DNA of 20,343 bases. Source: CAG-877 sp045627525 (GTDB lineage: Bacteria > Bacillota_I > Bacilli_A > RF39 > UBA660). How positions within the stretch are numbered: the stretch's first letter is position 1; each line of letters begins with the position of its first letter. The position numbers and the translations under genes were made by a program. The notes under the pieces were generated by a model. That model saw nothing but the letters and a program-made list of their open reading frames with translations. It did no database searches and was not told where the DNA came from. The stretch spans positions 1 to 20,343 of the forward strand of contig JAZQNW010000016.1 in the NCBI GenBank assembly GCA_045627525.1, given 5' to 3'. Shown piece by piece: positions 7,991-15,864 of the stretch.

Positions 7991-8763
7991 AATTAGAAAA
8001 TAAAATTTGTGTAGTAACTGGTGGAGCAATGGGAAATGGTTTAGGAATAGTAAAAGTATTCTTAAACCATGGAGCAAAAGTATATGTACTAGATTATGAT
8101 GAAAAAGTAAAAGATTTAGAAGAACAACTTGGTAATAAAGTAAAAGGATTTTTAGTAGATATTAGAAATGTTAACGAAGTAAATAATGTTATAAATAAAA
8201 TAATGGAAGAAAACGATAAAATAGATGTACTAATTAATAATGCTGGTGTTTGCAGATTAGACACTTTTGAAAATATGACAGATGAATTAAGAGATTTCCA
8301 TTTTGATATTAATATTAAAGGAACGTGGAATGTTACCAAAGCATGCTTACCATACATGAAAAATATAAATGCATCAATAGTAAATTTATCAAGTGTAACA
8401 GGTCCTTTAGTAGCAGATCCTGGTGAAGTAGCTTATGCTACAACAAAAGGTGCAGTATTAGCTTTTACAAAGGCCTGTGCAGCTGAATTTATTCAATATA
8501 AAATAAGAGTAAATGCTATTATGCCAGGATATATTCATACACCAATGGTAGATGGAATAGCTAAAGAAACTTCTCCAGAAAATCCAGAAAGTGTAATAGA
8601 TGGTATAACAAAAGGTATTCCTATGGGTAGAATGGGAACAATAGAAGAATTAGGAGAATTAGCAGCATTTTTAGCATCTAACGAATCAAGCTATATAACA
8701 GGACAAGGGATTGTTATAGATGGAGCTTCAACATTACCAGAAACGATGGTAGTAGGAGTATAA
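7987..8763 (+). CDS. ucpA: Short-chain dehydrogenase/reductase, UcpA-like
   Basis: This 258-residue SDR oxidoreductase has the NAD(P)-binding glycine motif TGGAMGNG (11-18), the NNAG motif (84-87), Ser135/136 and the catalytic YxxxK as Y150-ATT-K154. Several stretches follow the pattern I recall for the E. coli UcpA family: NNAGVCRLDTFENMTDE, RDFHFDINIKGTWNVTKA, VADPGEVAYA, and a tail with GASTLPETMVVGV. The family members have no well-established physiological substrate. The cofactor looks more like NAD(H), as Asp36 follows the second strand (VYVLDYD), but this is inference. AAAGGAGAT precedes the ATG, which overlaps the stop of the surface protein gene (ATGA). A secreted adhesin-like gene followed by a cytosolic SDR is an odd pair. 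Confidence 0.88.
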   Translation: MKLENKICVVTGGAMGNGLGIVKVFLNHGAKVYVLDYDEKVKDLEEQLGNKVKGFLVDIRNVNEVNNVINKIMEENDKIDVLINNAGVCRLDTFENMTDELRDFHFDINIKGTWNVTKACLPYMKNINASIVNLSSVTGPLVADPGEVAYATTKGAVLAFTKACAAEFIQYKIRVNAIMPGYIHTPMVDGIAKETSPENPESVIDGITKGIPMGRMGTIEELGELAAFLASNESSYITGQGIVIDGASTLPETMVVGV

Positions 8764-8771
8764 ACAAGACT

Positions 8772-9251
8772 ATGAAAGATTTATCAGTAATGGTTGACAA
8801 TGTTAAATTTAACTATAGAGTAGGATTATTAATTGAAAAAGATAATAAAATATATGTAGAATGTAATCCAGATATAGATTTTGTGACTTTGCCAGGTGGT
8901 AGAGTAAAAACAATGGAAAGTACAATTGATGCTATTATTAGAGAAATAAAAGAAGAAATGAATATTACAATAGAAAAATCCCAATTAGCAATAAAAGCTA
9001 TAATAGAAAATTTCTTTGAAATGAATAATATTAAATATCATGAATTGTATTTCTTATATAAAATTAATTATGTAATTGATGATTTAAAAGATGATAAAAA
9101 AAATATTGATAGTGATCGTTGTTACTATAGATGGATAAAAAAAGAAGATTTATCTAAAGTAAAATTATTACCTGAAAAATTAATAGATGTCATAAAAAAA
9201 GATGAATTTGAATTAATAATAAATAATGATCTACAAAAAAAAGATAATTAG
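8772..9251 (+). CDS. Nudix hydrolase
   Basis: This is a 159-residue cytosolic hydrolase of nucleoside-diphosphate-linked compounds. The Nudix box is complete at residues 43-65: Gly43, Glu49, Arg57-Glu58, Glu61-Glu62 and a final Ile65, with Asn64 where the consensus has Gly. PGG precedes it as usual. The N-terminal NYRVGLLIEKDNKIYVE and the later YHELYFLYKINY fit the family strands. The substrate cannot be predicted. The gene starts eight bases after the SDR stop; the nearest Shine-Dalgarno (AGGAG 8754-8758) has a long 13-base spacing, so initiation may be modest or coupled. It is the last gene of its operon. Confidence 0.9.
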   Translation: MKDLSVMVDNVKFNYRVGLLIEKDNKIYVECNPDIDFVTLPGGRVKTMESTIDAIIREIKEEMNITIEKSQLAIKAIIENFFEMNNIKYHELYFLYKINYVIDDLKDDKKNIDSDRCYYRWIKKEDLSKVKLLPEKLIDVIKKDEFELIINNDLQKKDN

Positions 9252-9274
9252 AATTATATCTAATTATCTTTTTT
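9237..9274 (+). terminator. Strong terminator after the Nudix gene
   Basis: A 16-base arm (9237-9252, ending GATAATTAGA) pairs perfectly with its complement at 9259-9274 across a six-base loop ATTATA, ending in a T run. The left arm contains the last codons and TAG stop of the Nudix gene. Confidence 0.85.
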
Positions 9275-9291
9275 ATTTACTTATTTTTACA

Positions 9292-9319
9292 TTGACAAAA
9301 TAGAAAAATTTGATAATAT
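9292..9319 (+). promoter_or_regulatory. Promoter of the transglutaminase-fold gene
   Basis: A perfect TTGACA at 9292-9297 is followed after 16 bases by TAATAT (9314-9319); an overlapping GATAAT at 9312-9317 is an alternative -10 with a short spacer. It lies directly after the Nudix terminator. Confidence 0.6.
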
Positions 9320-9345
9320 ATTGCCTAAAAAGGACTGTTGTACTT

Positions 9346-10275
9346 ATGGGCAAAAAAGAAATTTGGAATAAGATATTAAATATTTCATCTAGAGAAGAAA
9401 CTATAGAATTCGTATATAGCAGAATTGAAGAACTAGAAAGAGATTTGCAAGAGACGACAATAGGAAAAGAGCATAAAACTAGATATAGAGATTATATTTC
9501 TCCTAGTAAAACTAAAAGCATTGTCGGTCAAATATATGAAGAAGATTCAGATACTAATGAAAAAAGATTAAAACGAGAATTACCAAATTTGAAATTTGAT
9601 GATGAAATGCCATACATTAATTTAATTGATACTATTTCATCACATAAAGAAGTAGATTGGCTTGATGAGTTGAGTTTATTAACTGCAATTATTCATAATA
9701 TTATTGATTATCTTGGTAATTTCGAATTAAATGCAAATGTTGAAGAAAGAAGAGTTGATTTATATATAGAGACAACAGATGAGGAAATTTCAATAAAAAA
9801 ATTTCATGATGAAAAAATAGGTATGTGTTTTGAATTTGCCGGATTAGCTCAAAATATATTTAAAATTTTAGGACTTGATTCAGAAATTGTAATGAGTAAA
9901 ATGAAAACGATAGAAAAAGGTGAGTGTATAGAGCAATTTCATGCTTTTAACATAATATATCCAAATGGTTATGATGATGACCTAGCAGTTTTAACTGACT
10001 TTTGTGTACCTTTTTACTTTCTTCCTTCAGATATCTCAGATATGGACAAATGGCTGATTTTACCAACACTTAAAGTCTTAGCAAAAGAAGACTTTGATGA
10101 GCTATCAACTTCTCATTGGATAGAAGTAAACCCAAAAGATTCAATAAAAAGTACACTCCTTTTTGAAAATATTAACATAAAAAATGATGATTGTATTTTT
10201 CTTTATTACATTGATAATAATGAAAAAGCAAATGACAGTTTAGATAGAAATAAACAATATATAAAAACAGTTTAA
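9346..10275 (+). CDS. Probable transglutaminase-like (papain-fold) protein, function unknown
   Basis: This is a 309-residue protein with no signal peptide or membrane segment. Residues about 157-222 carry the Cys-His-Asp layout of transglutaminase-like proteins: Cys161 in KIGMCFEFAGLAQNIFKILGL, His199 in EQFHAFNIIYPNG, and Asp218 in AVLTDFCVPF. In that family the Cys sits at the start of a helix, with a 'G' two residues before it and a 'lGi' at the helix end, as here. The N-terminal 150 residues are acidic and not recognised. It could be a protease, an amide-bond enzyme or a non-catalytic relative; arylamine acetyltransferase-like enzymes have a similar triad. I chose the ATG at 9346, preceded by AAAAAGGA; the in-frame TTG at 9310 overlaps the promoter. 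It stands alone between its own promoter and a bidirectional terminator. Confidence 0.75.
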   Translation: MGKKEIWNKILNISSREETIEFVYSRIEELERDLQETTIGKEHKTRYRDYISPSKTKSIVGQIYEEDSDTNEKRLKRELPNLKFDDEMPYINLIDTISSHKEVDWLDELSLLTAIIHNIIDYLGNFELNANVEERRVDLYIETTDEEISIKKFHDEKIGMCFEFAGLAQNIFKILGLDSEIVMSKMKTIEKGECIEQFHAFNIIYPNGYDDDLAVLTDFCVPFYFLPSDISDMDKWLILPTLKVLAKEDFDELSTSHWIEVNPKDSIKSTLLFENINIKNDDCIFLYYIDNNEKANDSLDRNKQYIKTV

Positions 10276-10290
10276 AAATTATTTATAATA

Positions 10291-10313
10291 AAAAAGAGAC
10301 AAAGTCTCTTTTT
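10291..10313. terminator. Bidirectional terminator between convergent genes
   Basis: AAAAAGAGAC (10291-10300) pairs perfectly with GTCTCTTTTT (10304-10313) over the loop AAA. T runs on the right end serve the + strand gene, and A runs on the left (T on the minus strand) serve the minus-strand gene, whose stop codon overlaps the right end. Confidence 0.85.
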
Positions 10314-11112
10314 ATTTACTTTTAACATAAGTTTTTTCTTTAAAGAAAGCTCCTGCAAAGTTACGACCTTTCTTTTCTTCATTTCCATTAAAAGCAGCAC
10401 TATTTGAATAAAAGTTAGGATCAGTAATTGTATCAATTGGTGAAATAGTAATATCACCAACATTTCTTTCAATTAATTGATCTGATATAACTTTTTTTAA
10501 ATCAATATGGAAAATACCATTTTCATCTTCTATAATAGCACCATCCCATAATTTACTATCTTTGGCCCAACTAGGATATTTATCATATGTCCAACTTTTG
10601 CCAGCACCAGCAGATACATATGTTAAAATATCTTCATCCTTTAAATTATAAGAACCATAAGCATCAAATAATGCATCGACAACCATCATAGGCATCTTTT
10701 TATCAACTAAATCAGCACTACAATGCGCTATTGCTGCTACATCATGTTTTTTATCATAGGCCATAACAACAGGACAATCAGCAACTGGATGACCAATTGC
10801 AACACCTGGAGTTTTATCAGATATAACTAAAATATCTTCTCTAATATCAGACCATCCATTAGGGTTAGCATCTACATAATCTTTAGTTATTTCAAACCAA
10901 GTTCCAGATTTATCTAACTGATCAGCCATAAAAATTTTATGTCCATCAAAACCATAATCATTACCTAATATCATACGTGAATCCATAAAAGCTTTAGAAC
11001 GATCTTCAGCAGTAAAGCTTTCCGGGAAAAAAGCTTTTCCTGTATTCATATTCCCATATAATTTTCCTGTTTCAATTAAATTAAGATTACCTAACTTTAA
11101 ATTACTTGCCAT
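10312..11112 (-). CDS. Laccase-domain (multicopper polyphenol oxidase-like, YfiH/YlmD/PgeF) family protein, divergent
   Basis: This is a 266-residue cytosolic protein. The family core is clear: GVAIGHPVADCPVVMAYD (103-120) matches the 'g.~tADC.Pvl~yd' motif with ligand Cys113, and AAIAHCSADLVDKKMP matches the 'HaGWrg' segment with His130. Later come YVSAGAGKSWTYDKY (the 'igP.I....Ye' region), IDLKKVISDQLIERNVGDI, SPIDTITDPNFYSNSA and GRNFAGAFF, all in family order. The expected 'QxHG' motif that supplies the first metal-ligand His reads DQLDKSG here, and 'AGW' reads CSA, so the metal site may be altered. Relatives act on purine nucleosides (adenosine deaminase/phosphorylase) or edit peptidoglycan precursors. 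GAGGGGG precedes the ATG. It is the only minus-strand gene. Confidence 0.75.
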   Translation of the reverse strand: MASNLKLGNLNLIETGKLYGNMNTGKAFFPESFTAEDRSKAFMDSRMILGNDYGFDGHKIFMADQLDKSGTWFEITKDYVDANPNGWSDIREDILVISDKTPGVAIGHPVADCPVVMAYDKKHDVAAIAHCSADLVDKKMPMMVVDALFDAYGSYNLKDEDILTYVSAGAGKSWTYDKYPSWAKDSKLWDGAIIEDENGIFHIDLKKVISDQLIERNVGDITISPIDTITDPNFYSNSAAFNGNEEKKGRNFAGAFFKEKTYVKSK

Positions 11113-11138
11113 AATAATACCCCCTCAATAGTGTACAC

Positions 11139-11167
11139 ATTATATCATATTTTAAAGAAAAAGTCAA
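11139..11167 (-). promoter_or_regulatory. Promoter of the laccase-domain gene
   Basis: On the minus strand, TTGACT (11167-11162) and a perfect TATAAT (11144-11139) are 17 bases apart, with TGA before the -10 box. The next eight bases, at the expected start of the transcript, are the palindrome GTGTACAC (11131-11138). Confidence 0.8.
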
Positions 11168-11226
11168 AAATTCACCAAATAATTACATATAAAATTATTA
11201 ATATCAATTATAATCTTAATGATTTA

Positions 11227-11235
11227 TGTTATAAT
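11227..11235 (+). promoter_or_regulatory. Extended -10 promoter of the flavoprotein pair
   Basis: TATAAT at 11230-11235 preceded by TGT (11227-11229) makes an extended -10 element. No good -35 box is seen 17 bases upstream. The element lies 17 bases before the start codon and is divergent from the minus-strand promoter. Confidence 0.55.
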
Positions 11236-11251
11236 TAACTAGGTGATATTT

Positions 11252-12466
11252 ATGGAAAAAATAGTAATTATTGGTGGCGGAGCTTCGGGTTTATTAGCAG
11301 CAATTTATGCTAAAAGTGATAGTAATGAAGTAATTATTCTAGAAAGAAATGATACATTAGGAAAAAAGATTCTAGCAACAGGAAATGGTCGTTGTAATTA
11401 TTGGAATTCCAATCAAGAACTAGATCATTATCATTCTAGTAATAAAGAATTAATTTCTAATATAATTAACTCATCTAATCAAAAAGAAATATTAAACTTT
11501 TTTGATAAATTAGGAATTGTTCCTAAAATAAAAAATGGTTATTATTATCCATATTCTAATCAAGCATCATCTATTAGAAATTCATTAATCAAAGAAATTG
11601 AAAAATTAAATATAAAAGTAATAACAAATTATAAAGTTACTGAAATAATAAAAAAAGATAAATTTATTATATATTCAGACAATAATACTATAGAAGTAGA
11701 TAAAATAATTATAGCAACAGGAGGTAAAGCCTCACCTAAAACAGGTAGTGATGGAATAGGCTATGATTTAGTAAAATCATTTAATCATACCATTATTAAA
11801 CCATTACCAGCTTTAGTTCAATTAAAAAGTAATGCTAAATTTTTAAAAGATTGGGATGGAATAAGATCAGATTGCATAATTACTCATCTAGAAAATGATA
11901 AAATAATCGCAACTGAAGAAGGTGAAATACAACTAACTTCCTATGGAATAAGTGGTATTTGTACCTTCAATCTAAGTAGTAAGATTATAAGAGGACTAGA
12001 TAAAAATAATAAAGAAGAAGTAATTATAAATTTTTTGCCATTTTTAAAAGAAGAACCATTAAACTGGTTTAAAGAAAGATCGAAAAAAATGAAAAATCCA
12101 ACTATAGAAAATTTATTAGAAGGAATTATAAATTATAAATTAATTAAAGTTATATTAACAAATTCTAATATTAATAAAGATAGAAAATTTAATACTTTAA
12201 CAGAAGAAGAAGTAAAACAATTAGTTAAAAATATGATATCTTTAAAATTAAGTATTACAGATTACAATTCATTTGATAATGCCCAAACAACAAGTGGTGG
12301 TGTTCCATTAACTGAAATAGATTTGTCTACATGCGAATCTAAAAAAATGAAAAATTTATACTTAACCGGAGAATTATTAGATATAGATGGTACTTGTGGA
12401 GGCTATAATTTAGGTTTTGCTTGGATAAGTGGTATGTTAGCAGGAAAAGCTAGTAAAGGAGAATAA
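11252..12466 (+). CDS. HI0933/YhiN-family FAD-dependent oxidoreductase
   Basis: This 404-residue flavoprotein begins with the dinucleotide-binding motif KIVIIGGGASGLLAA and the second FAD contact VIILERNDTLGKKILATGNGRCN, which is diagnostic of the HI0933/YhiN/BaiN group. ATGGKASPKTGSDGIGY and the closing TTSGGVPLTEIDL, LYLTGELLDIDG and GGYNLGFAWISG blocks complete the FAD site. Members are variously annotated as aminoacetone oxidase-like or BaiN; the true substrate of most is unknown. I chose the ATG at 11252, five bases after AGGTGAT; the in-frame GTG at 11243 lies within that site. The next gene starts one base after the stop, so the two flavoproteins are co-expressed. Confidence 0.9.
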   Translation: MEKIVIIGGGASGLLAAIYAKSDSNEVIILERNDTLGKKILATGNGRCNYWNSNQELDHYHSSNKELISNIINSSNQKEILNFFDKLGIVPKIKNGYYYPYSNQASSIRNSLIKEIEKLNIKVITNYKVTEIIKKDKFIIYSDNNTIEVDKIIIATGGKASPKTGSDGIGYDLVKSFNHTIIKPLPALVQLKSNAKFLKDWDGIRSDCIITHLENDKIIATEEGEIQLTSYGISGICTFNLSSKIIRGLDKNNKEEVIINFLPFLKEEPLNWFKERSKKMKNPTIENLLEGIINYKLIKVILTNSNINKDRKFNTLTEEEVKQLVKNMISLKLSITDYNSFDNAQTTSGGVPLTEIDLSTCESKKMKNLYLTGELLDIDGTCGGYNLGFAWISGMLAGKASKGE

Positions 12467-12467
12467 T

Positions 12468-14048
12468 ATGCTTCGAATAAGACAAATAAAATTAAATATT
12501 AATAATAATAGTAGCGATGCTTTAATAAATAAAATAAGCAATATTTTACATATCAATAAAAGTGATATTAAAAATTATAAAATAGTTAAGCAATCACTAG
12601 ATGCTAGAAAAAGCGATAATATATTTTACGTATATGAAGTTGATATAGAAGTAATAAATGAACAAAGTATTTTAAGTAAAAATAAAAGTAAAGATGTGTT
12701 TATATCGCCAAAAGAAGAATATGTTTTCCCTAGTAAATGTCAAACAAGCGATAGACCCATAATTATAGGAAGTGGCCCAGCTGGATTATTTTGCAGTTAT
12801 GTTTTAGCTGAAAATGGATATAAGCCTATAATTATAGAAAGAGGTCAAACAGTAGAAGAAAGAGTAAAAACTATTGAAGAATTTTGGCAAACTGGTAAAT
12901 TAAACACTAATTGCAACGTTCAATTCGGTGAGGGTGGAGCAGGAACATTTTCTGATGGAAAGTTAAATACATTAGTAAAAGATAAAGCATATAGAGGCAA
13001 AAAAGTTTTTGAAATTTTTGTAGAAAATGGCGCCCCAGAAGAAATTATGTATATTAAAAATCCCCATATAGGTACAGATATATTAAGAAAAGTAATAAAA
13101 AATATTCGTAATAAAATTATTTCTATGGGAGGAGAATTCAAGTACAATACAACTTTGACAAATCTAATAATTGAAGACAATAGATTAAAAAAAATAGAAG
13201 TAAATAATAAAAAATTAATTCCATGTAATAATCTAGTTTTAGCAATAGGACATAGTGCTAGAGACACATTTAAAATGTTATATGACAATGGGCTCATGAT
13301 GAAAGCTAAACCATTTGCCATAGGCGTTAGAATAGAACACCCACAGGAAATGATAAATAACAATCAATATGGAAAAGAATTAAGTAAGCTATTACCGCCA
13401 GCTAGTTATAAATTAACATATACAACAAAAGAAAATAGAGGAGTCTATTCGTTTTGTATGTGTCCTGGTGGATACGTAGTTAATGCATCATCTGAAAAAA
13501 ATCACTTAGCAATAAATGGAATGAGTAATTACAAAAGAGACACAAAAAATGCTAATAGTGCATTAGTTGTTACAGTTACACCAAATGATTTTGGAAACAA
13601 TCCATTAGATGGAATTAAATTTCAAAGACAATTAGAAGAATTAGCCTATCAAAAAGGTAATGGTTTAATACCAGTTCAATTATATAAAGACTTTAAAAAT
13701 AATATCAAAACAACTGAATTAGGTGAAATTATTCCTATAAATAAAGGTGGCTATACTTTTAGTAATTTAAATGAAATATTACCAGAGTATATTTCTAAAT
13801 CATTAAAAGAAGCTATTCCTTATTTCAATAATAAAATAAAAGGCTACTCAAGGGATGATGCAGTTATTAGTGCCATAGAAAGTAGAACTTCATCTCCCGT
13901 TCACATAGAAAGAGATGAATTAGGACAATCTAATATTAAAGGAATATATCCTTGTGGTGAAGGTTCTGGTTATGCCGGTGGTATTACAACTGCTGCTATG
14001 GATGGTATAAAAGTAGCAGAATTTATAGCTAAAAATTATAATGAATAA
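12468..14048 (+). CDS. FAD-dependent dehydrogenase, COG2509 family
   Basis: This is a 526-residue flavoprotein. Its N-terminal ~75 residues (IRQIKLNIN, then KSDIKNYKIVKQSLDARK) form the small domain typical of this family. FAD binding follows at RPIIIGSGPAGLFCSYVLAENG with IIIERG. Other family marks are NVQFGEGGAGTFSDGKL, NPHIGTD, LAIGHSARDTF, PFAIGVRIEHPQE, FCMCPGGYVVNASSE and IESRTSSPVHI, and the closing GIYPCGEGSGYAGGI. The family is common in Bacillota and Bacteroidota, and its reaction is not established. AAGGAG at 12456-12461, inside the end of the preceding flavoprotein gene, serves the ATG. A hairpin terminator follows at the stop codon. Confidence 0.88.
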   Translation: MLRIRQIKLNINNNSSDALINKISNILHINKSDIKNYKIVKQSLDARKSDNIFYVYEVDIEVINEQSILSKNKSKDVFISPKEEYVFPSKCQTSDRPIIIGSGPAGLFCSYVLAENGYKPIIIERGQTVEERVKTIEEFWQTGKLNTNCNVQFGEGGAGTFSDGKLNTLVKDKAYRGKKVFEIFVENGAPEEIMYIKNPHIGTDILRKVIKNIRNKIISMGGEFKYNTTLTNLIIEDNRLKKIEVNNKKLIPCNNLVLAIGHSARDTFKMLYDNGLMMKAKPFAIGVRIEHPQEMINNNQYGKELSKLLPPASYKLTYTTKENRGVYSFCMCPGGYVVNASSEKNHLAINGMSNYKRDTKNANSALVVTVTPNDFGNNPLDGIKFQRQLEELAYQKGNGLIPVQLYKDFKNNIKTTELGEIIPINKGGYTFSNLNEILPEYISKSLKEAIPYFNNKIKGYSRDDAVISAIESRTSSPVHIERDELGQSNIKGIYPCGEGSGYAGGITTAAMDGIKVAEFIAKNYNE

Positions 14049-14070
14049 GTCATCAAAAGATGGCTTTTTA
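14047..14070 (+). terminator. Terminator after the flavoprotein pair
   Basis: AAGTCATC (14047-14054) pairs with GATGGCTT (14059-14066), with one G-T wobble, over the loop AAAA and runs into TTTT. It begins within the stop codon. Confidence 0.75.
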
Positions 14071-14099
14071 TTGACAGAAAAGGGAAAAAATGCTATAAT
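14071..14099 (+). promoter_or_regulatory. Consensus sigma-A promoter of the sigma-factor gene
   Basis: Perfect TTGACA (14071-14076) and perfect TATAAT (14094-14099) are exactly 17 bases apart, with TGC before the -10. This is the best promoter in the window, so the gene is probably well expressed by the housekeeping holoenzyme. Confidence 0.9.
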
Positions 14100-14128
14100 T
14101 AGTGCGATTTTTAAAAGGGGGATGAAAT

Positions 14129-15835
14129 ATGAAAAAGAAAGAAGAGTTGGTTTATCAATTAGATAAATATGAACAACAAGGACTTATAGATTTTTTAAAA
14201 GAATCAATAGAATTATGTAAAGAAAATAAAATGCCTAATGCTGAAAATTCAAAAAATTTTAAATGGTATGGACAATCATTCGTAAAACTTTTTGAAGATA
14301 TAAAATTTATGTCAAAATACGAAAGCTTCATGCCACCAGTTTATAATGAGTATGATTATTTATATAGAGAACAAATTGCTTATGAAAGAAGATATACTTT
14401 TGGTAATAATAAAGATAATAAATATCTTAATGTTCTAAGAACTATGCTAGAAAGAGCAGAAGATGGAGAACTTTATTTACCAGCTTTTGAAGAATATGAA
14501 AAACGTAGAGATAGAATTATGAAACAAGAAAAAGTAAGAGATGAATTTTATTATATTGATAAAAAAAGTTTATTTGATAAATTGACTAGTTCTATTATTC
14601 AAGCAGGCTATCATTACCGTTTTCTTGAAAAAAACTATACTAATCCAGAACATAACATAATAAAAACTGAGTTAAAAAGAGAAAGTAAAGAAGCAATTAT
14701 TGCCGATATAGAAGATTATGGATTAGTACTAGAATCACATGAAGTAACTAAAAAGTTACCTAAACATTTAAGAGAACAATTAAATGAAATTTTAACCAAC
14801 CCATCATCTGTCGAATTAAAAGAAGATGGTAAAATTATAAAAAGAGTTATAAAAATAGCAGACTTACTAAAACTAGATATAACAGAATCTGAAATGATTG
14901 ATATAATGATTCATTTGGGACAACGTGGAATTGAAGTTACTGGAACAAAAGGCCAAAATAAAAATATTTTAGATGAATTCTTCAAAAAAAATGATATGAA
15001 TTTAGTAGAGTTACCATCACCAAAAGAACAAAAAGAAATGCTTAAAGAATATAATCAAACAAGAGATGAAAACTTACGAAATAGAATATTTGAATCTAAC
15101 TACGCTAGAATAAAATACTATTCGTGGTTATCAATAAACAAATTTCCAAATGTTGAATATGAAGATATTTTTCAATATACATGTGAAAGCTTCTTATTAT
15201 CGATTGAAAAATACAATCCATCTAGTACCCAAGAATTCGCTGCAAAATTATCTCTTGATTTAGAAAGATACATAAAAAAAATGTTAAGTGCTGAATATTC
15301 ATTAACAAAATCTACATTAAAAGATACATATGAAAAGGTTGGTAGAATGTATGATGAATTTGGGGCTATAGATATCATAGAAAGTATATTGGATATTAGT
15401 AAAGATGAAATAGAAGAAGATTTTGAACAAGTAGATAGTTTAGATGAAGAAATAGTAATAGAAGGTATCGTTGAAAAGACAGTAGAAGATAAACTAAGAA
15501 AAGAAGCAGTTGAAGAGGCCCTAAGTAAATTAACAGATAGCCAAAGAACAATATTAAATATAAGATTTAATGTAGAAGATAATAATTATTTGACATATAA
15601 AGAAATAGGTGAAAAAATAGGAATTAGTGGCCAATATGCTAGACAAGTAGAAAAAAAAGGTTTTAGAACATTAAGACAACCAGCTATTTTAAAAGGTTTA
15701 AAAGGATATGATACATCAGAAGAGATAATATACTATCAAGAACCAAAAACAAAAGAAACAGAATATTCAGAAAGCTTTAAACCAATTCCAAAAGTAAAAA
15801 AATTATCTCCTAATACTAAATATTATATAAAATAA
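14129..15835 (+). CDS. Sigma-70 family RNA polymerase sigma factor with long N-terminal extension
   Basis: This is a 568-residue protein. The C-terminal half looks like a sigma-70 factor. Region 2 is at about 296-388 (PSPKEQKEML, LRNRIFESNYARIKYYSWL, YEDIFQYTCESFLLSIEKYNPSS). A region 3-like helix set lies at about 398-432. A clear region 4 lies at about 461-520 (LSKLTDSQRTILNIRF, then the HTH LTYKEIGEKIGISGQYARQVEKKG). Residues about 239-272 (IADLLKLDITESEMIDIMIHLGQRGIEV) resemble region 1.1. The first ~235 residues are charged and unrecognised. The promoter-melting segment, usually 'ATWWIRQAI', reads KLSLDLERYIKKML without tryptophans, so it is unlikely to be the housekeeping factor. A strong promoter and AAAGGGGG precede it. 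It is followed by a wall-hydrolase gene, a possible target. Confidence 0.8.
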   Translation: MKKKEELVYQLDKYEQQGLIDFLKESIELCKENKMPNAENSKNFKWYGQSFVKLFEDIKFMSKYESFMPPVYNEYDYLYREQIAYERRYTFGNNKDNKYLNVLRTMLERAEDGELYLPAFEEYEKRRDRIMKQEKVRDEFYYIDKKSLFDKLTSSIIQAGYHYRFLEKNYTNPEHNIIKTELKRESKEAIIADIEDYGLVLESHEVTKKLPKHLREQLNEILTNPSSVELKEDGKIIKRVIKIADLLKLDITESEMIDIMIHLGQRGIEVTGTKGQNKNILDEFFKKNDMNLVELPSPKEQKEMLKEYNQTRDENLRNRIFESNYARIKYYSWLSINKFPNVEYEDIFQYTCESFLLSIEKYNPSSTQEFAAKLSLDLERYIKKMLSAEYSLTKSTLKDTYEKVGRMYDEFGAIDIIESILDISKDEIEEDFEQVDSLDEEIVIEGIVEKTVEDKLRKEAVEEALSKLTDSQRTILNIRFNVEDNNYLTYKEIGEKIGISGQYARQVEKKGFRTLRQPAILKGLKGYDTSEEIIYYQEPKTKETEYSESFKPIPKVKKLSPNTKYYIK

Positions 15836-15836
15836 A

Positions 15837-15864
15837 TTGGACATCAATAGATGTCCTTTTTTTT
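15837..15864 (+). terminator. Terminator after the sigma-factor gene
   Basis: GGACATC (15839-15845) pairs perfectly with GATGTCC (15850-15856) over AATA, followed by eight T. The T run overlaps the -35 box of the next promoter. Confidence 0.85.

Noticed and set aside
9310..9345. Upstream TTG start for the transglutaminase-fold gene
   Set aside because: It overlaps the -10 region of the promoter, so it would not be transcribed; the ATG at 9346 has AAAAAGGA upstream.
12920..13363. A long minus-strand open frame of 147 codons inside the COG2509-family gene
   Set aside because: It is antisense to a clearly conserved coding region, has no Shine-Dalgarno or promoter of its own, and its composition is that of a shadow frame.
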